Shown in pieces: positions 24,400 through 36,908 of a stretch of DNA of 64,000 bases. The position numbers and the translations under genes are program-made. The stretch's first letter is position 1. Each line of letters starts with the position of its first letter. The notes below the pieces were generated by a model. That model was not told the origin of the DNA. It was given only the letters and a program-made list of their open reading frames with translations, and ran no database searches. The stretch comes from Aporrectodea caliginosa (Eukaryota > Annelida > Clitellata > Crassiclitellata > Lumbricidae). The stretch is taken from NCBI GenBank assembly GCA_020284085.1, contig JACEVL010000498.1, positions 1,211,501-1,275,500 on the forward strand, written 5' to 3'.

Positions 24400-24590
24400 T
24401 GAGGTGACTTCATTTTCTTAGCCTCTGCATATACGACAGATGTCCAGTTGAACCTCTTATCTTCCCACCGACCATAGCCAACGGTCGCAGGTGAAGCAGA
24501 AATCTCAAAGCAAATGTCTTCCCTGGCAGAGATATGAACCCCAGGTCATTAACCTCTAGACTAACGTGCACTCCAATCAGACTGCTACAT
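24400..24590 (-). mobile_element. tRNA-derived SINE (family A), between SMARCB1 and cyclin B
   Basis: The reverse complement carries a tRNA-like head with GGGGTTCATATCTCTGCC and a downstream body including TTGAGATTTCTGCTTCACCTG, as in the + copies at 2035 and 21235. The rest of 23853-25180 is AT-rich and without a supported gene. Confidence 0.5.
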
Positions 24591-25186
24591 CACAAGGCAA
24601 AATTGGTTGGTCGCATCAAGTACACTGCAGTAGAAAATCGAAATCCACAAGGTCGAGCAAGGAAGGAATCCAGAATAAAAGGGCAGCAAGTTTTGAAGCT
24701 TCAGACGCCATAATGCTCAGCAAAGGCAAAGACCATTTAGTTGAACGATTGACAAAGAAAATCTCCATTATTACTTTCCAACACTTTCTTTAGACAAATG
24801 AATAATTGCGACACAAAAATAAACAATTTTTACACTACACAGCAGCGGCAAGAAAAAACCTTCACGTACACAAGTAGTATTGTTAGTAAGACTGCTACAT
24901 GTTTTACAGATCAACTCTTATCCAGTCACCTGCTTATTTTTCAAGGCATTACTTTTGATGAACCATTCCTTTTAATTCCATAGTTAACTTGCACAAATAC
25001 ATCCTGCACATCTGATTAGAAAAGCCAACTTGTTTAAACATCAATGTCTATCAACCTTACCCCTAAAACAGATCGACGAGTCTTCAATTTAACATTAGCA
25101 CATACTAGCAGCAACATTCGCACAAGGTATACATCAATGGTCTTCTCAATTACTCTACGATCGTCCTGCCTTCCAAAGAGCGTTTT

Positions 25187-25192
25187 TTATTA
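25187..25192 (-). terminator. Candidate cyclin B poly(A) signal
   Basis: AATAAA on the minus strand (TTTATT on +), about 525 nt past the cyclin B stop. Other A-rich hexamers exist closer, so this is only a candidate. Confidence 0.35.
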
Positions 25193-25715
25193 TTAAAAGC
25201 ATTCTTACTTGCAACAACAAAATAATGGAGTCACACACAAAAAACATATAAAACCCTAGAATTAAGAACCTTATAAAAACGTATGCCTTTAAAAATGTCT
25301 TTAATGGAATTCCATGTATCGCACCATCTTCAAGAATGATGCTCAGACAAATGGAAAAGAGATTAATAATGTAAAACCAAAGCACTGGAAAAATACTCGG
25401 CACTTGAATGAACAGTTCTGTTTCACCAATTGCAAACCAACGCCACATCAAAAATGACTTGCACTCGCTCCTAAAAACAGTTTGTAATTGAAATGCACTT
25501 CACGAATACCTGCGGAGATCTGCAAAACTCCTAAAAACGTCTTCATTAGCTGAAAACAAACTTAGGGTTTTCTTTTGACCCATTAAACTAGTAATACAAA
25601 TGCAAATCGTCATTATGTCTCAAACAAAACACTGTGGCTCATCCAGTATTTCATTATAATAAAAAGGTATCGGACTGTATTTCGACTACAACCGACTAGT
25701 CAGTTTTGTTTCGAG

Positions 25716-28700
25716 TTAGTTTGGAAAGACGGAAGCCGTCGGCCAAGTGGCAACTTCGTGGAGATGTTCGGAGTTGAGTTCATCGAGCACGCTCACTTTC
25801 ATCAGCTTCGAGCTCTGGTATTTCGTCTTCACTGCAGTCGTCTTGCCGGTGCCAGCAGTCATCGCAATCTGGGCAAGTTTGGCCATGAGCGGAGCCAAGA
25901 CAGTCTCATCGTAACTAGTGTAGTAGACCATCAAAGAACCCTAGAAGAATACCAACAGAAAACCTTATCAAATTCCATGCCTGGACGACTGTAATTCATT
26001 CATTCCGAGAATTTATATAGCGCCTCTTCAAGAAATCTACTCAGAGGCGCTCAAAATAATACCAGACAAACCTGTCCTCCTCTGTGGAAGGGTCAAAGTG
26101 TTCTGAGATCACACAATTGAAAAAAGGTTATGTCCATCACACAAGTCATTTACTTTGTTTCACTTGCATAATAGTAAACAATTGCCGAAAAAGGCTGCTG
26201 TACACCAATTAAACAATTAAACGACAGAAATTGTAATTAGTAACTTCTATTGCACCAGTGTCTAATGCACAAGGCATCAAACGAAGGCACACAAAAGTCA
26301 AGCTGTAATCAGGTCAAAAACATACAGAAGATCAGTTTGTAAGACATATAACAACACGTCATATTATTGTTTACAAAGATAGGTCTTAAGCTGTCATCAC
26401 AATTTTGAACTTGCTAATAACCACAGACAATTTCACAGAACTGTTTCTGCCTTTGATACTTATCCTATGTAAACAGCAGCAAATCAAAAAGTCGTGATTC
26501 TCCAGGTATCACGTAGACGTTGTTGAAACACCAGTTCATAAAATTAGATCACAGCCAGTAAGTGACTGATCTGAGGAAGGTGTTACTCACCCAAGTGTAG
26601 TCACCGAGCAGTTTCTGTGCCAGACGCAGCGCTGCAGCGGCCATGAACGAAGGCTTGATGTGGGCGGTTTCGCATGGCACCATCGCAAGCTCCATGAAAT
26701 ATTTCGCCAGATTATGTGTTCTCGCATCAACCTAAGTCATGCACAGACAATAAGCACATTCAGATCTCAAGTAACAGAAAACAGAACTGATTATCATAAT
26801 GCCCACAGCAGAAAGAACAAGCCAGAGTTGTTAGTACCATTGGACATATAGTGTAAACAAATTTTGTCACAATGAAATGCCTACTGCAGGCCCTTCATGA
26901 AGAAGACTGGGAAAACTTATCGCTATCACGTTTGAAGACAAAAATTCTAGTACTGACAATTTTTTAACTACATTACTAGAAGAACGAATCAAAGCATGAT
27001 GGATGTTGAGATGTTGTGTAAATTCAGAACTTTAAAGCACTAAAAATGTCCGAAATATGATCAATTTGTGGTTGAAATGACGGTGTTCTGATCAGATGGC
27101 CCCTGTGCACTCGTTCGAGTCTTCATTAAGACAAAACCATTGTCTGTTACAGCACTCCAGTTATCTAGACAGACCACTGAAGCGACAGGTGCAACTCATC
27201 ACTTCAAGACAACACCATTCACCACAAATATCATTCGTTAACTTGACTTAGTTTATAAAGGAATTTCTTGCAAATTAAATGAAAACGTGGGTTGAAGACA
27301 GGGATGAAATGGAGCTTTTGGTAAACTCCCTGTAAACCATAAAAGAGAACAGCCAATTGTTGTATATAAAGAACGCTTACATCTCCAGCCTTGGAAAACC
27401 TCCGAAGGAAGTGGATCGGAAGAGGACGACCGAAGGAGAAGTCGAGAGCTCGAAGGATGGCGCACTCCATCGAACGGATCTCGGCCTTTGTGTAGGCGTG
27501 ATCGGTGATGTACGCAAAGTCAGCCACTTCCGGAGCATACATCTCCTCGTACTTGGCAGCTATCCACATCGATGCAACACCAACCAACTGCAGCTTTGTC
27601 TTTGGCACAAATTCGCTCTGAAATCAAATCATAAACTGCTAATCATCAGAACCACTTACAACATTTCTAACTTGTCCACAATAGCAGAATTCTCAGCATT
27701 TTTCCAATACTAGCGTCGTCCATAGAACCATTTTTCCGGTTGCTTAAACTCCATTGGTTGCCCATCTGTCATAGCAGATTGCTCTTCTTGGTATTGACCG
27801 GACTATGGCTTGGCTTCTGGTGTGCCGCTGATTGATGCCATTTAAGTCAAATATTACAATTACCATTCCCTTCTCAAATCACAATCAAATCAAAGGCCTC
27901 ATTCACAGGCAGTTACTACAACTTGGCCAACAAAACACGAAACATGACAGAACTATTAAGCAAAACAAACGCAATAGGATTTTCCATGTAGAGAAATTCA
28001 ACAAGAATATCTGACTAACCTGGAGATATCGGTCAAGAATGGCAACAGTGAGGAAGAGCGTTTCTTGGAGGAGATGGAACCTCTGATGGACCTGAATCAG
28101 CCAGTCTACCAGGATGCACCTCATGCGCGCATTCACCTCCGGTTGTTTGCTCAGGTGGTTCTGACGAATTGGCACCTGACTCTCGAGGGTCATCATGTAG
28201 TGGTAGATGTCCTTGGCGTATTCGCTCACCAGCTGGGGGTTATCACCGTCCTCTTCGTCGATGTCACGCAACATCAGCGTGTACATCTGGTTTGAAAATG
28301 CCTCTTCTTTCGTCGTCGCTTCCGATTGGCCGCTGGTATCCATGGAAACGGAGGAGGCAGAGACATCGATTTCGATGCTGGATTCATCGCTTGCAGGTGA
28401 CTGCGACATAAAAGAAAACCAGTTCAGTTAGAAGGTATGTAGCAGCCAATACGCCATCTACAATGCTTTATCCTAACTCCACTTTGAAAACATTGTGGCT
28501 ATTTCTCAGACCTATCATGCAAATCAGACATATTCAAAGACATTTTCAATAATTTTACAAAGAGCAGAAAAAGGACAATTTCTTAGGCTTCTGTAAAATA
28601 AAACTGTCCCAGAAACTTTAATTTAAAAACTGCAGTAACAGTAGTTAAACATCACATTGACTGCAAGGAAGAAATGCAGTTTTTCTATGGAGATTCTAAA

Positions 28701-31700
28701 AAAATGATGCTGCAATGATGTTACTTACACATTCTCATCATTGTCCACATACTCCAAGTTTCATGTACGCTAGTGTGGTCCAAAATGACATGTAAAAAAA
28801 TTTTCTTTGTAAATTCATGAGGCATGTTGATACCTTGCTTCATATTGATCCAAAAAGGACCTGTGTGAAAATTTTAGTGAAAAAATTAATATTTAGGGGT
28901 CGCTCACGACTATCGAAATTTTACATGAGAATGCTCCAAACTAGTGTAGCGGCATAGCTCCAAAATTTGAAATGATTGTGCATTTTTTTAATACAAGCAT
29001 AAAATTAGGAACAGACATTATATATACTATTAGTACGAGATCTAGATATTGGGCTACGCTGAATTATTATTTTTGTGAAAATGGCGGCCATTTTTCAAAA
29101 TGGCTGACCGAAATAGAGATAAGCCTATTTCAATATTTCAGCTTCTAGTTCCCTTACAATTGTGATCTTGACGTCTAAATATACAAATTTAGGGGCAAGG
29201 ATTCCAATAGAACTAATTTTAAACACCTATCTACACGAGATTTGCAGCCAGGGACGTCAAATGGGGGCAAGGGGGCAGTTCGGTGCAAAATATGGAACAA
29301 TTGCTCATTAAATGATAGAAACAGGAAATTTTTACATAGTATGAACGTGTCCTAAGGGAAGATTCTAGCTACAGGGCCATCGCAGTTTTGCTCCTGGCTT
29401 CAGTGGCAGCCATTTTCCAAAATGGCCGACCGAAATGGAGATTTTACACTCCACAGTCAATATGAGGGATTCCTTCATCCGCGAAGTCAAAGAGAAAGAT
29501 GCTTCCTCAGTTCTACACTGGGATGGCGAGTTGTTACCCGACCATACAGGAAATGAAGAGGGTGCAAAGGTTGACCGTTTGCCAATATTGATTTCAAGCC
29601 CAGCCAAAGCTGCCATCAGGTACTGGAGCTGCCATGGCCAATGCCGATGTCCGGATCATTCGAGAATGGACGTTGGAGAAGCATGGTGAAGCACTTTCAA
29701 TTCACATCAATGCTTCCAACACTGGGAACCCTTCCGGATGTTGCCCACTGTTTGAGTTAGAATTGGGTCGACCTCTGTTGCATTTTGCATGTAGACTGTA
29801 GACATCATGTAATTGAGCTTATATTTTGGCTACAGTCTTCAAAGCTATGAAATGGTTGCATCTTCTGGACCAGATATCCAGCTATTCAAACGTTTTTGTG
29901 AACAGTTGTTCTTCATCCTCAGAGACGGCTTCCGTGCATTCCATGATCTAAGAATAAATGACTACAAGGAGAGGCGATATGCTGCCATCGTGGCCATGAA
30001 GACTAGCCTGGAGAAAAAGAGTCCACTTGACGATTATGCAGAACCGTGTCAACTTTTCTGTATTTTGTAACGGGGATCTTCACACTCCGATCAGAAAGCC
30101 TGGAACGTTCCACTATGCACGATGGATGGCCAAGGCCATCTGCGTACTCAAACTCCTGATGTTTCGTGAGGAAATAAATTGAGTAAGCTGGTCTCCGTGT
30201 TTTCATTGTCCTGATCTACTTCAGAACCTGGGTGGAAGCTCCATGAGCTTGTGATGCTGCTGTGATGACCGGGCTCTCCTGTATGGCCTAATCCGCTACA
30301 ATGCTGTAAATGAGCTCGCCATGGTGGCATTTATTACTTTCATACACCATCTCTGGTATTTGGGAAGTGACTTTGTCGGCTTCTCACTTTTCTCCGCGAA
30401 ACTGTCAATGGATGAGAAAAGAGAGATCATGACACAAATGAAGAAGGAGAAGAAGCTGGATCACAAGAGGTAGGTTCATAAAGGAAATGTTGAGAGGAAA
30501 TAATAACAAGCCTGCATGAGCGATCTTGCTTCTTTCGCATCTCCAAGGTTTCTGAAGTCTCTTCATATCAAGGAGACATTCCTGGATCTTCCTCCTGAGC
30601 AATTGGAACAAGACGAAGGCTTTCAAAAGAGGAGGAGGAAGACTGAAGAACTTAGAGTCGTGAATGTTGGGGCAGAAAGAGGAGTTGCCTTGATCAGCAC
30701 CTTCCAACGACTCATCGACGAGCGATGAAGGCACTAAGCAAGCGGCTTTCGTAAGGGCATTGAACACTGGACACTGTGGACAGTCATTTAAGCACTAATT
30801 TCAGATGCCTATAACAATGACAAACTGATAGATGGCAAGCTCATTGCTCGTTGACTGCCGCCTCGGCCAGCCAAATCGCAATATTTACACTGCAGTAAGT
30901 ATACTAAAACTTTGACAGCATTGAGCGACCTGTAAATGTAGTCATATCTTTTTAATATTTTGCACTGTGGGTTTCTTGTACCAGATGTACAAAATAAACA
31001 ACATGCCTTTGAAATATTTCAATCTTAATTTTTTTGGACCACCCTAAATTGTACGCTCTTCAAGTTTTACCATGTGGCAACTCCACTTCCGACCGTCAAC
31101 AACCTACATTTACTATTTTACCAGACTCTAGAAATGAAAAGGCCGTAGTGAAACACCTTTGGAAAGATCTGTCCTACCTCTTCTACTTCGATGACCGTCT
31201 CCTGTCGTACAGGCAGCTTCTTCACCTGACAGATTGCCACAGCCTCCTCCTGCCTCTCCTCCACAGCTATCGATGGCGCCATCGAAACAGACGACTCTAC
31301 GGGAATGACAGGTGCCACAGGATCGACGTGAGGCTGAATCTGTTTGGCTGTTGGCGGATTATTCGACGAATTCACCACAGTCGTCGACTTCTTCAATGCA
31401 ACCTTCTCTACGACCTTCTTGTCCTTCAAACCCTGTCACCACAAATCAATTTATCCATGTCAATATACTACATACAACTACATTCAGGCAACACCGAGGA
31501 GTGTCTCATCCACCTCTTCCAGTCCATCATCTGGAACTTCCGCCAACAGATGTAGAGAATTTTATAACTAGAGTTCCGTACAAGTGTATTTTCAAGACAA
31601 CCCGCTGATTCTCACATCTCTCTAATTACAACTTTCTTTACGTACTATATTAGCTAAACAAGATGCAAACTGTGATGCAGTGTGTCATCCCGTGATGATT

Positions 31701-33638
31701 TATAATAATAAATGAAAAAATATATATCATCTTAACAACACATACTAATAGTATATTCTGACATCCTTAATTTCAATATAACATTTTCCCATCAGATTGT
31801 AACCCTTCTAAATTCAGTAATTTAACTGCAATACAGGTAAAAGCAACTTTGACTAATATTATATTTTTTATATTAGGTTCTAATGCTTTGAATTCATATA
31901 TTTTTTTTATAATTACAGTAAAGGCAAAGAAAAATAATGCCTAATGTTGTTTTAAAAACATGACATCACTAGTTAGCATGGAAATCTTAAAACATGAACT
32001 GGTTAAAATCCAGAGAAAGGCTGTTTTAATCAGCCAAGACTTGCCTTTTGTGCATCAGCCTTCGTTAGCAAGGCACCTTTGTTGGATATGTTGCCAAGTG
32101 CTGCCCTCTGTAGTCCAGTCCTGGCCACCATTTTCTTCTCGATTGGACCGTCCGCGTTCTTCTTCTGAACTGCATTCAGCAAGTTCGACGACTGTTGGCA
32201 GCAAACAATCCAACCAAAACTAACTAAACATTCATTGAGAAAATGACAAAAACATCCTTTCATGTTGTATGTCTAACCCACGGGTGTCAAAAGTCCAACC
32301 CATGGGCCAATTCATGGAGCATTGCCTAAAGACTACACAATTTGAGAATAAAAGTTCAGTTTGTCATTTTTCACTGCATATCAAGTTAAATCAAATTGCT
32401 GTGCTAGCAACAAGTCATTCAATACTATTACCAAATCCTCCCTCTGCTATAGAGGTCTTTGATAATGAAGATCAAAATTAAGACTTTAAAAGCCAAATTT
32501 GACTCTTTCTATGCTAAACATGCACCATTTTTTATTTGTATGTTTAGATTTAGTTTTGCAAAAAAAGTCTGGGGTCAGGTTCACTGAGGTCCCTCCCAGA
32601 CCCTACCCCCATTTTGCTCAGGCACATTCAGCACCCTGACTGAAAAATATTGTCACTTGCCCACCATTAAAAAAGCTTTGACACAAGGTCTGGTCTAAGC
32701 TTATAACCTAGACGGTGCCGTTATCACAATGCACAAAGCATAAATCGAAGTACATCACACTTGCTACAGCAGCAGAAGAAATTTAATTTGTGGTTGAAAT
32801 GACGGTGTTCTGATCAGATGGCCCCTGTGCACTCGTTCGAGTCTTCAGTCAGACAAAAATCATTGTCTGTTACAGCACTCCAGTTATCTAGACAGACCAC
32901 TGAAGCAACAGGTGCAACTCATCACTTCAAGACAACACCATTCAAAACAGAAAGCATTTCTTGCTTGTTGCTTTTGACATATAACATTGAATAACAGTGC
33001 TAAGAATCAGCAAGTTTAAAACTCTTGCTGGTCAAAATAAATATCAGAAAAAACGGACATTCCTTGGCATAGCATCATTTAAGCTACAAAATTCAGGCTT
33101 AGACTCAATATCTTTTCAAAGGCACTTCTAGGTTCAACTGTTCGCAAATTTTAATGCCTTTCAGCTGATATTCTAAAGGCACTCTATATAAATTCTAGTA
33201 ATTGTAGAACACCTAAAATTTCAATTAACACAAACTATGACTAAAAACAAACTTAAATAATCATTTCACAAGAAATTGCATGTGTTTCGGTTCTACTACG
33301 AATTTACAATTTTAAATGTAAATTTTAAAAAGCCGATGCTTTGACGCTATACTAAAATACATTCTGAACTTATTTTCTTTACTTTCAAAAACATTTTTGT
33401 TTTAAAACTGTTTTTATTCCCCGTGGAACAACCGAAACCCGGGAAAAAGCGGACCTCCTGGTTGCATTTAGCATATGAAGGATAGACCCAGTGACTAGTA
33501 GACGAAGCAAGTTCAGACACGACCCTCGGGTGACCAGAAAGACCTCAACAAATACGTCGCAAAAAACTCCGTCAGCCGTAACCTCTTGTTCAGAGGATTG
33601 TAAGTTTAACTTACAGCAATTGAGCGCGTAATTGCCAT
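25716..33638 (-). CDS. CCNB: G2/mitotic cyclin B
   Basis: Seven coding exons on minus, in transcription order: 33638-33615 (ATG, 24 nt, MAITRSIA), 32191-32045, 31432-31178 (or to 31157), 28400-28020, 27617-27381, 26731-26591, 25940-25716 (TAA). All introns are phase 0; the product is about 469 aa. Exon 2 carries the destruction box RAALGNISN, the APC/C degron. Exons 4-5 hold cyclin box 1: [13 protein letters not shown] (the MRAIL hydrophobic patch with Cys for Ala), [18 protein letters not shown], then [20 protein letters not shown]. Exons 5-7 hold cyclin box 2 ([37 protein letters not shown]). The protein activates CDK1 at mitosis. The intron after exon 2 uses a GC donor (AAG|GCAAGT), and only that donor keeps frame. 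The end of exon 3 is ambiguous between two in-frame donors. Intron 3 contains a DNA transposon. The symbol is generic; B1 versus B2 or B3 cannot be decided. Confidence 0.93.
26003..26062. repeat. Short dispersed repeat with TATAGCGCC core, cyclin B intron
   Basis: TTTATATAGCGCCTCTTCAAGAAATCTACTCAGAGGCGC is the same motif (AGCGCCnCT...CAGAGGCGC) found at 1-45, 34120-34155, 37185-37230, 41540-41575 and 59520-59560. It marks 3' ends of 5'-truncated LINE/SINE copies. Confidence 0.6.
27063..27221. repeat. 159-bp dispersed direct repeat, copy 1 (cyclin B intron 5)
   Basis: Begins AATTTGTGGTTGAAATGACG and ends CAAGACAACACCATTCA. Nearly identical to 32785-32944; differences cluster around CATTAAGACAAAACC versus CAGTCAGACAAAAAT. 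No coding potential. Confidence 0.9.
28772..31049 (+). mobile_element. Decayed DNA transposon in cyclin B intron 3
   Basis: The outer ends are inverted GTGGTCCAAAA (left, from about 28774) and TTTTGGACCACCCT (right, to about 31045). The 8-mer TGTACGCT lies just outside on both sides (28764-28771, 31050-31057), a likely target duplication, although the terminal few bases differ. Between them, on + and opposite to cyclin B, lies a broken protein gene (see 29435-30730). Confidence 0.65.
29435..30730 (+). pseudogene. Broken transposon-encoded protein inside cyclin B intron
   Basis: Frames with clear protein character but several stops and shifts: [16 protein letters not shown] and [10 protein letters not shown] (29495-29600), [20 protein letters not shown] (29857-29930), then [20 protein letters not shown] (30095-30155), [20 protein letters not shown] (30320-30380) and a Lys-rich end. 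I recognise HWDGxLLP, KVDRLP and ARWMAK as hallmarks of an uncharacterised protein family repeated in many invertebrate genomes, presumably a transposase. That identification is from memory. Its superfamily is unknown to me. The copy cannot be functional. Confidence 0.55.
32785..32944. repeat. 160-bp dispersed direct repeat, copy 2 (cyclin B intron 1)
   Basis: Same orientation as and nearly identical to 27063-27221. No target duplication could be recognised. Confidence 0.9.
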
Positions 33639-34104
33639 CTTAGTCGGCTGAATTTGTCGACATATAAAGCGAACAATTTCGACGATAAAACTGACTCAAA
33701 CGAAGAAGACAACCGTTGAGATCTATGCCAGGATTTTAACCACCTTCGTTCAAATTAACCGGAAATCGTCTCGCATAGATCACGCATCGTTCGCGGGAAT
33801 CGAGAACTCTGCTTTTATGGAGCGCATATTTTATTCTCACAATAAGCGGAATCACTAAAACTTAAACAAGGACAAAACAAAAATCATTCCTAAACACCAA
33901 ACAACATACTAATACCAGGGATGCAAAAAACCAAACTTTTTCAAAATGAAAAGTTGTTTTTTTTTTTAGATTTTCCTATTTCGGATCATAAAACTCATTG
34001 AAATGGCATAATACCGTTCAAATTAATCAGATGCATATAGGCTAAATTAAATTAACTAGAACAGTAGAACCGTAGACTGTCATAAAACGAAGGAAACAAA
34101 TTGT

Positions 34105-34195
34105 AATTGTAATTGAACATTTGTATAGCGCCACTCAGAGATTCAGAGGCGCTCCCGACCCAGGGCTCTAACAAATAAGATAGTCTTCAGGATGA
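34105..34195 (-). mobile_element. 5'-truncated LINE 3' end
   Basis: ATTGTAATTGTAATTGAACATTTGTATAGCGCCACTC...TAAGATAGTCTTCAG is almost identical to 59505-59595, the 3' terminus of the decayed LINE on minus at 59500-60280, including its (TTACAA)n-type tail. Only the last ~90 bp of the element is present. Confidence 0.75.
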
Positions 34196-34300
34196 ACGTA
34201 CGTATGTATACGTATGTATGCATATATGTGCATATCTATGTATTTGTGTATGTATGTATGGCATGTATGCATGCATTAAGTGTACATACATACATACCTT
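34196..34300. repeat. GTATGTAT-type microsatellite
   Basis: Degenerate (GTAT)n/(GCAT)n run with no coding content. Confidence 0.8.
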
Positions 34301-34555
34301 TAGCCGAACTCTGCTATGAAAAATGCTACAGTGCGCATTGAGCATGCGTACTGACCTTCTTCTGCCACAAGTGTTTTTGAGCTTTTAGCTTAAGAAACCG
34401 TTCCATTGAATGCGTCCACTTGAATGTTGTAGACGGATGTCCATCGGCAGTGCTACCGACCGTGTCGCCTTTAGAATAAGGATCAGACGTCGAAACAGTG
34501 ATGCTTACAACAGGATCTGCTCCAACACAGAAACAATTGCAGAGAATAAATTAAG

Positions 34556-34577
34556 TGTCACACACATGCACACACAC

Positions 34578-34640
<63 letters not shown>

Positions 34641-34728
34641 TACACACGCACACACACACACACACACGCACACATACACACACGCACATACACACACACA
34701 CACACGCACGCACACACACACACACGCG

Positions 34729-34824
<96 letters not shown>

Positions 34825-34826
34825 CA
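34556..34826. repeat. (CA)n microsatellite, about 270 bp
   Basis: Nearly pure CA/CG dinucleotide tract with occasional TA. His/Thr-rich or Cys/Val-rich open frames through it on both strands are artefacts of the repeat. Confidence 0.97.
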
Positions 34827-34925
34827 CTCATCTTCCAAGAAGTCTATGTTGAAAACAGAAGTCCTTCCGACGCATTCAGAAGAACAAACCATCAACCAAT
34901 GTCTTGGACATCATTATTAGTATTA

Positions 34926-35150
34926 TAAATAAATTTGTAACGCGCGCAAGGTCACACCGAAATGTGAATGTGAGGCGCGGATATAGCTAGTTAGCCGCCA
35001 GGAGAAGATGCAATTAGATATCCAAGTGCTTGAAAGCCAAGGAGAAACAGTGAGTCATGATAATTGTGCTATCAATCAAAGCACATAAACTTGATAGGCC
35101 TATATCCTCTCAGCGGCGATAGAAGTCATCACATTAGATTAGCGACAGAG
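34926..35150 (+). repeat. Dispersed repeat family C, copy 1
   Basis: AAATAAATTTGTAACGCGCG then CAAGGTCACACCGAAATGTG and GAGGCGCGGATA recur at 56713-56820 in the same orientation. The tail region (GCGGCGATAGAAGTCATCACATTAGATTAG) resembles the (ATTAG)n-tailed LINE ends at 20900 and 39070. Confidence 0.8.
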
Positions 35151-35693
35151 GGGTTCCGCAGCTGGCGAATCAAATGCTAGATGGAGCACGCTGATGTTGG
35201 TCAGTTACTAAAAGTAGAGACGATGTGCATGGTAATGGCGTGAATACATTACACATACATGTATAACACACAAGCACACACTTAGATAATTATATGAACA
35301 GAGACATGACACGCATAATTACATGTATCCACACAGCAAACTTGTAGTAGGCTACTCTGGACTTACCCCATAGGCCTACTAGCTAGGCTACTTAACATAA
35401 CATAACATAACAAGGTTTATAGTGGCTCATAAGACTTTCATCTGTGTCAGAGCCATGCACTCTCTCGAGCCTCATCCACTGCATCTTTACTCAGTATCCA
35501 ATTTTATTGAGTCTCTTCTTGAACTCCATCACCGAGTCCGCAGTAACAATTTATTACAGGGCATTACGTAGAGTGTAATCAGCAGGCTTGAACTCTCAAT
35601 CGTTAGATCAGTAGACAAATACATTGGGCCTAACTGTTTACAGGGTCACAAAGTTCCACATAGTCGACTTAGGGCCTAACCTCATTTGCCTTA

Positions 35694-36908
35694 GGGGAAA
35701 GTACCACAAGACGCACCCTATGCCCAAGACGCACCCCCATATAATATCCAGACTGGCTGAAACAGGAACGCAGTAGCCTATTTACGTAATAAGTAGATCA
35801 TGTGTCCATATGTTATTATTAATCGGTGTCCTTTGTTCGGAGAGGAAAGCGGTTTCTGAATCAAAAGTAAGTTTTCGGCATGTTTGAACTTTTGCGAGTG
35901 ATAATTCAACAAGGCTTTTCCACAATATTAATGAGCAGTTTGGGAATAATCTTTCCTTGTGTTTCTCAACGTCTTTATAAACTGCAAATGTGGTAGAGTA
36001 TATTTTAGCAACATCTAAGGTGAACCAAAATAAATTGTCTTTAGAGGGGAGACCCGTCGGAGCCCAAGACGCACTATGTCCTGTATACCCAAAACGCACC
36101 GGGTACGTTTTGGGTACGCAAGTATGGAATATCGGCAATTAACACGATTATGTTCAGATGAAATAAAATCAGCATCAATATTACCAATATCTATGGTCTG
36201 AGATGACTTTTATTTGATTGGTTTTATTGGTTTTATAATCATCGGAAAGGATTATAAGTAAAAGACAAGCAGAGGATCGTATGGAGAGGAACACTCAAGC
36301 ATGCATGAGCGGCCCTCAAGGATGGGCAGTCCTACCACGTGTTAAGCAAAGATTTTGGAATTCCGAGAAGAACTTAACAGAGACATTTTGAAGGGACATG
36401 TGCTTCAACTCGGTTGCCCAATTCTGGGAAGATCTAGAGTTACTCTGAGCGAGAAATTTGAAATGACCTTTTTAATCTGTAGTTGCTCGACATTTGACTG
36501 ACATGCAATTTTGCTTAGGCCCGAACTGCTGCTTTAAACTTGTCGCTTTATCGTATTAATGCCAAAACAAATGTTTTAGTACTGTATGTCTACATGTTTT
36601 GCCCATATTGGACAATAGGGCTCAAATGGTACTTGGCATGCTGGTACAGCGTTAAACCGTATTGTCCCAAGACGCACCCAGAGGGGTGCTTCTTGAGGTC
36701 ACCCTGTTCCCAAGAGGCACCATCCTTGACATCAGATAAATTGAAGCATTTAGCTGTTACAGCACAATATTTGTTTTATTTGACAGTGCACATGCTTTGA
36801 ACAATAAAAAATCATACTAAGTGCATATTTTGTATTTTCATAATGGTATAAATTATGACGCTACAAGCTAGAAACGAAAAGGGGGTGCGTCTTGTGGCAC
36901 TCTCCCCA
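35694..36908. mobile_element. 1.2-kb DNA element with inverted GGGGARAGTRCCACAAGACGCACCC ends
   Basis: Left end (35694-) and the reverse complement of the right end (-36908) share about 25 bp, GGGGA-AGT-CCACAAGACGCACCC with few mismatches. TA dinucleotides flank both (35692-35693, 36909-36910), consistent with a TA-target Tc1/mariner/pogo-type element. The core CAAGACGCACC recurs several times inside (35722, 36063, 36088, 36666, 36711). A 118-codon frame on minus (35782-36138) has no recognisable transposase motif. Probably non-autonomous. Confidence 0.7.

Noticed and set aside
34410..34928. Long His/Thr and Cys/Val open frames on both strands
   Set aside because: They run through a (CA)n microsatellite; absence of stops is a property of the repeat.
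35782..36138. 118-codon frame on minus inside the TA-flanked element
   Set aside because: Considered as transposase; no DDE/D, HTH or zinc-finger motif visible.
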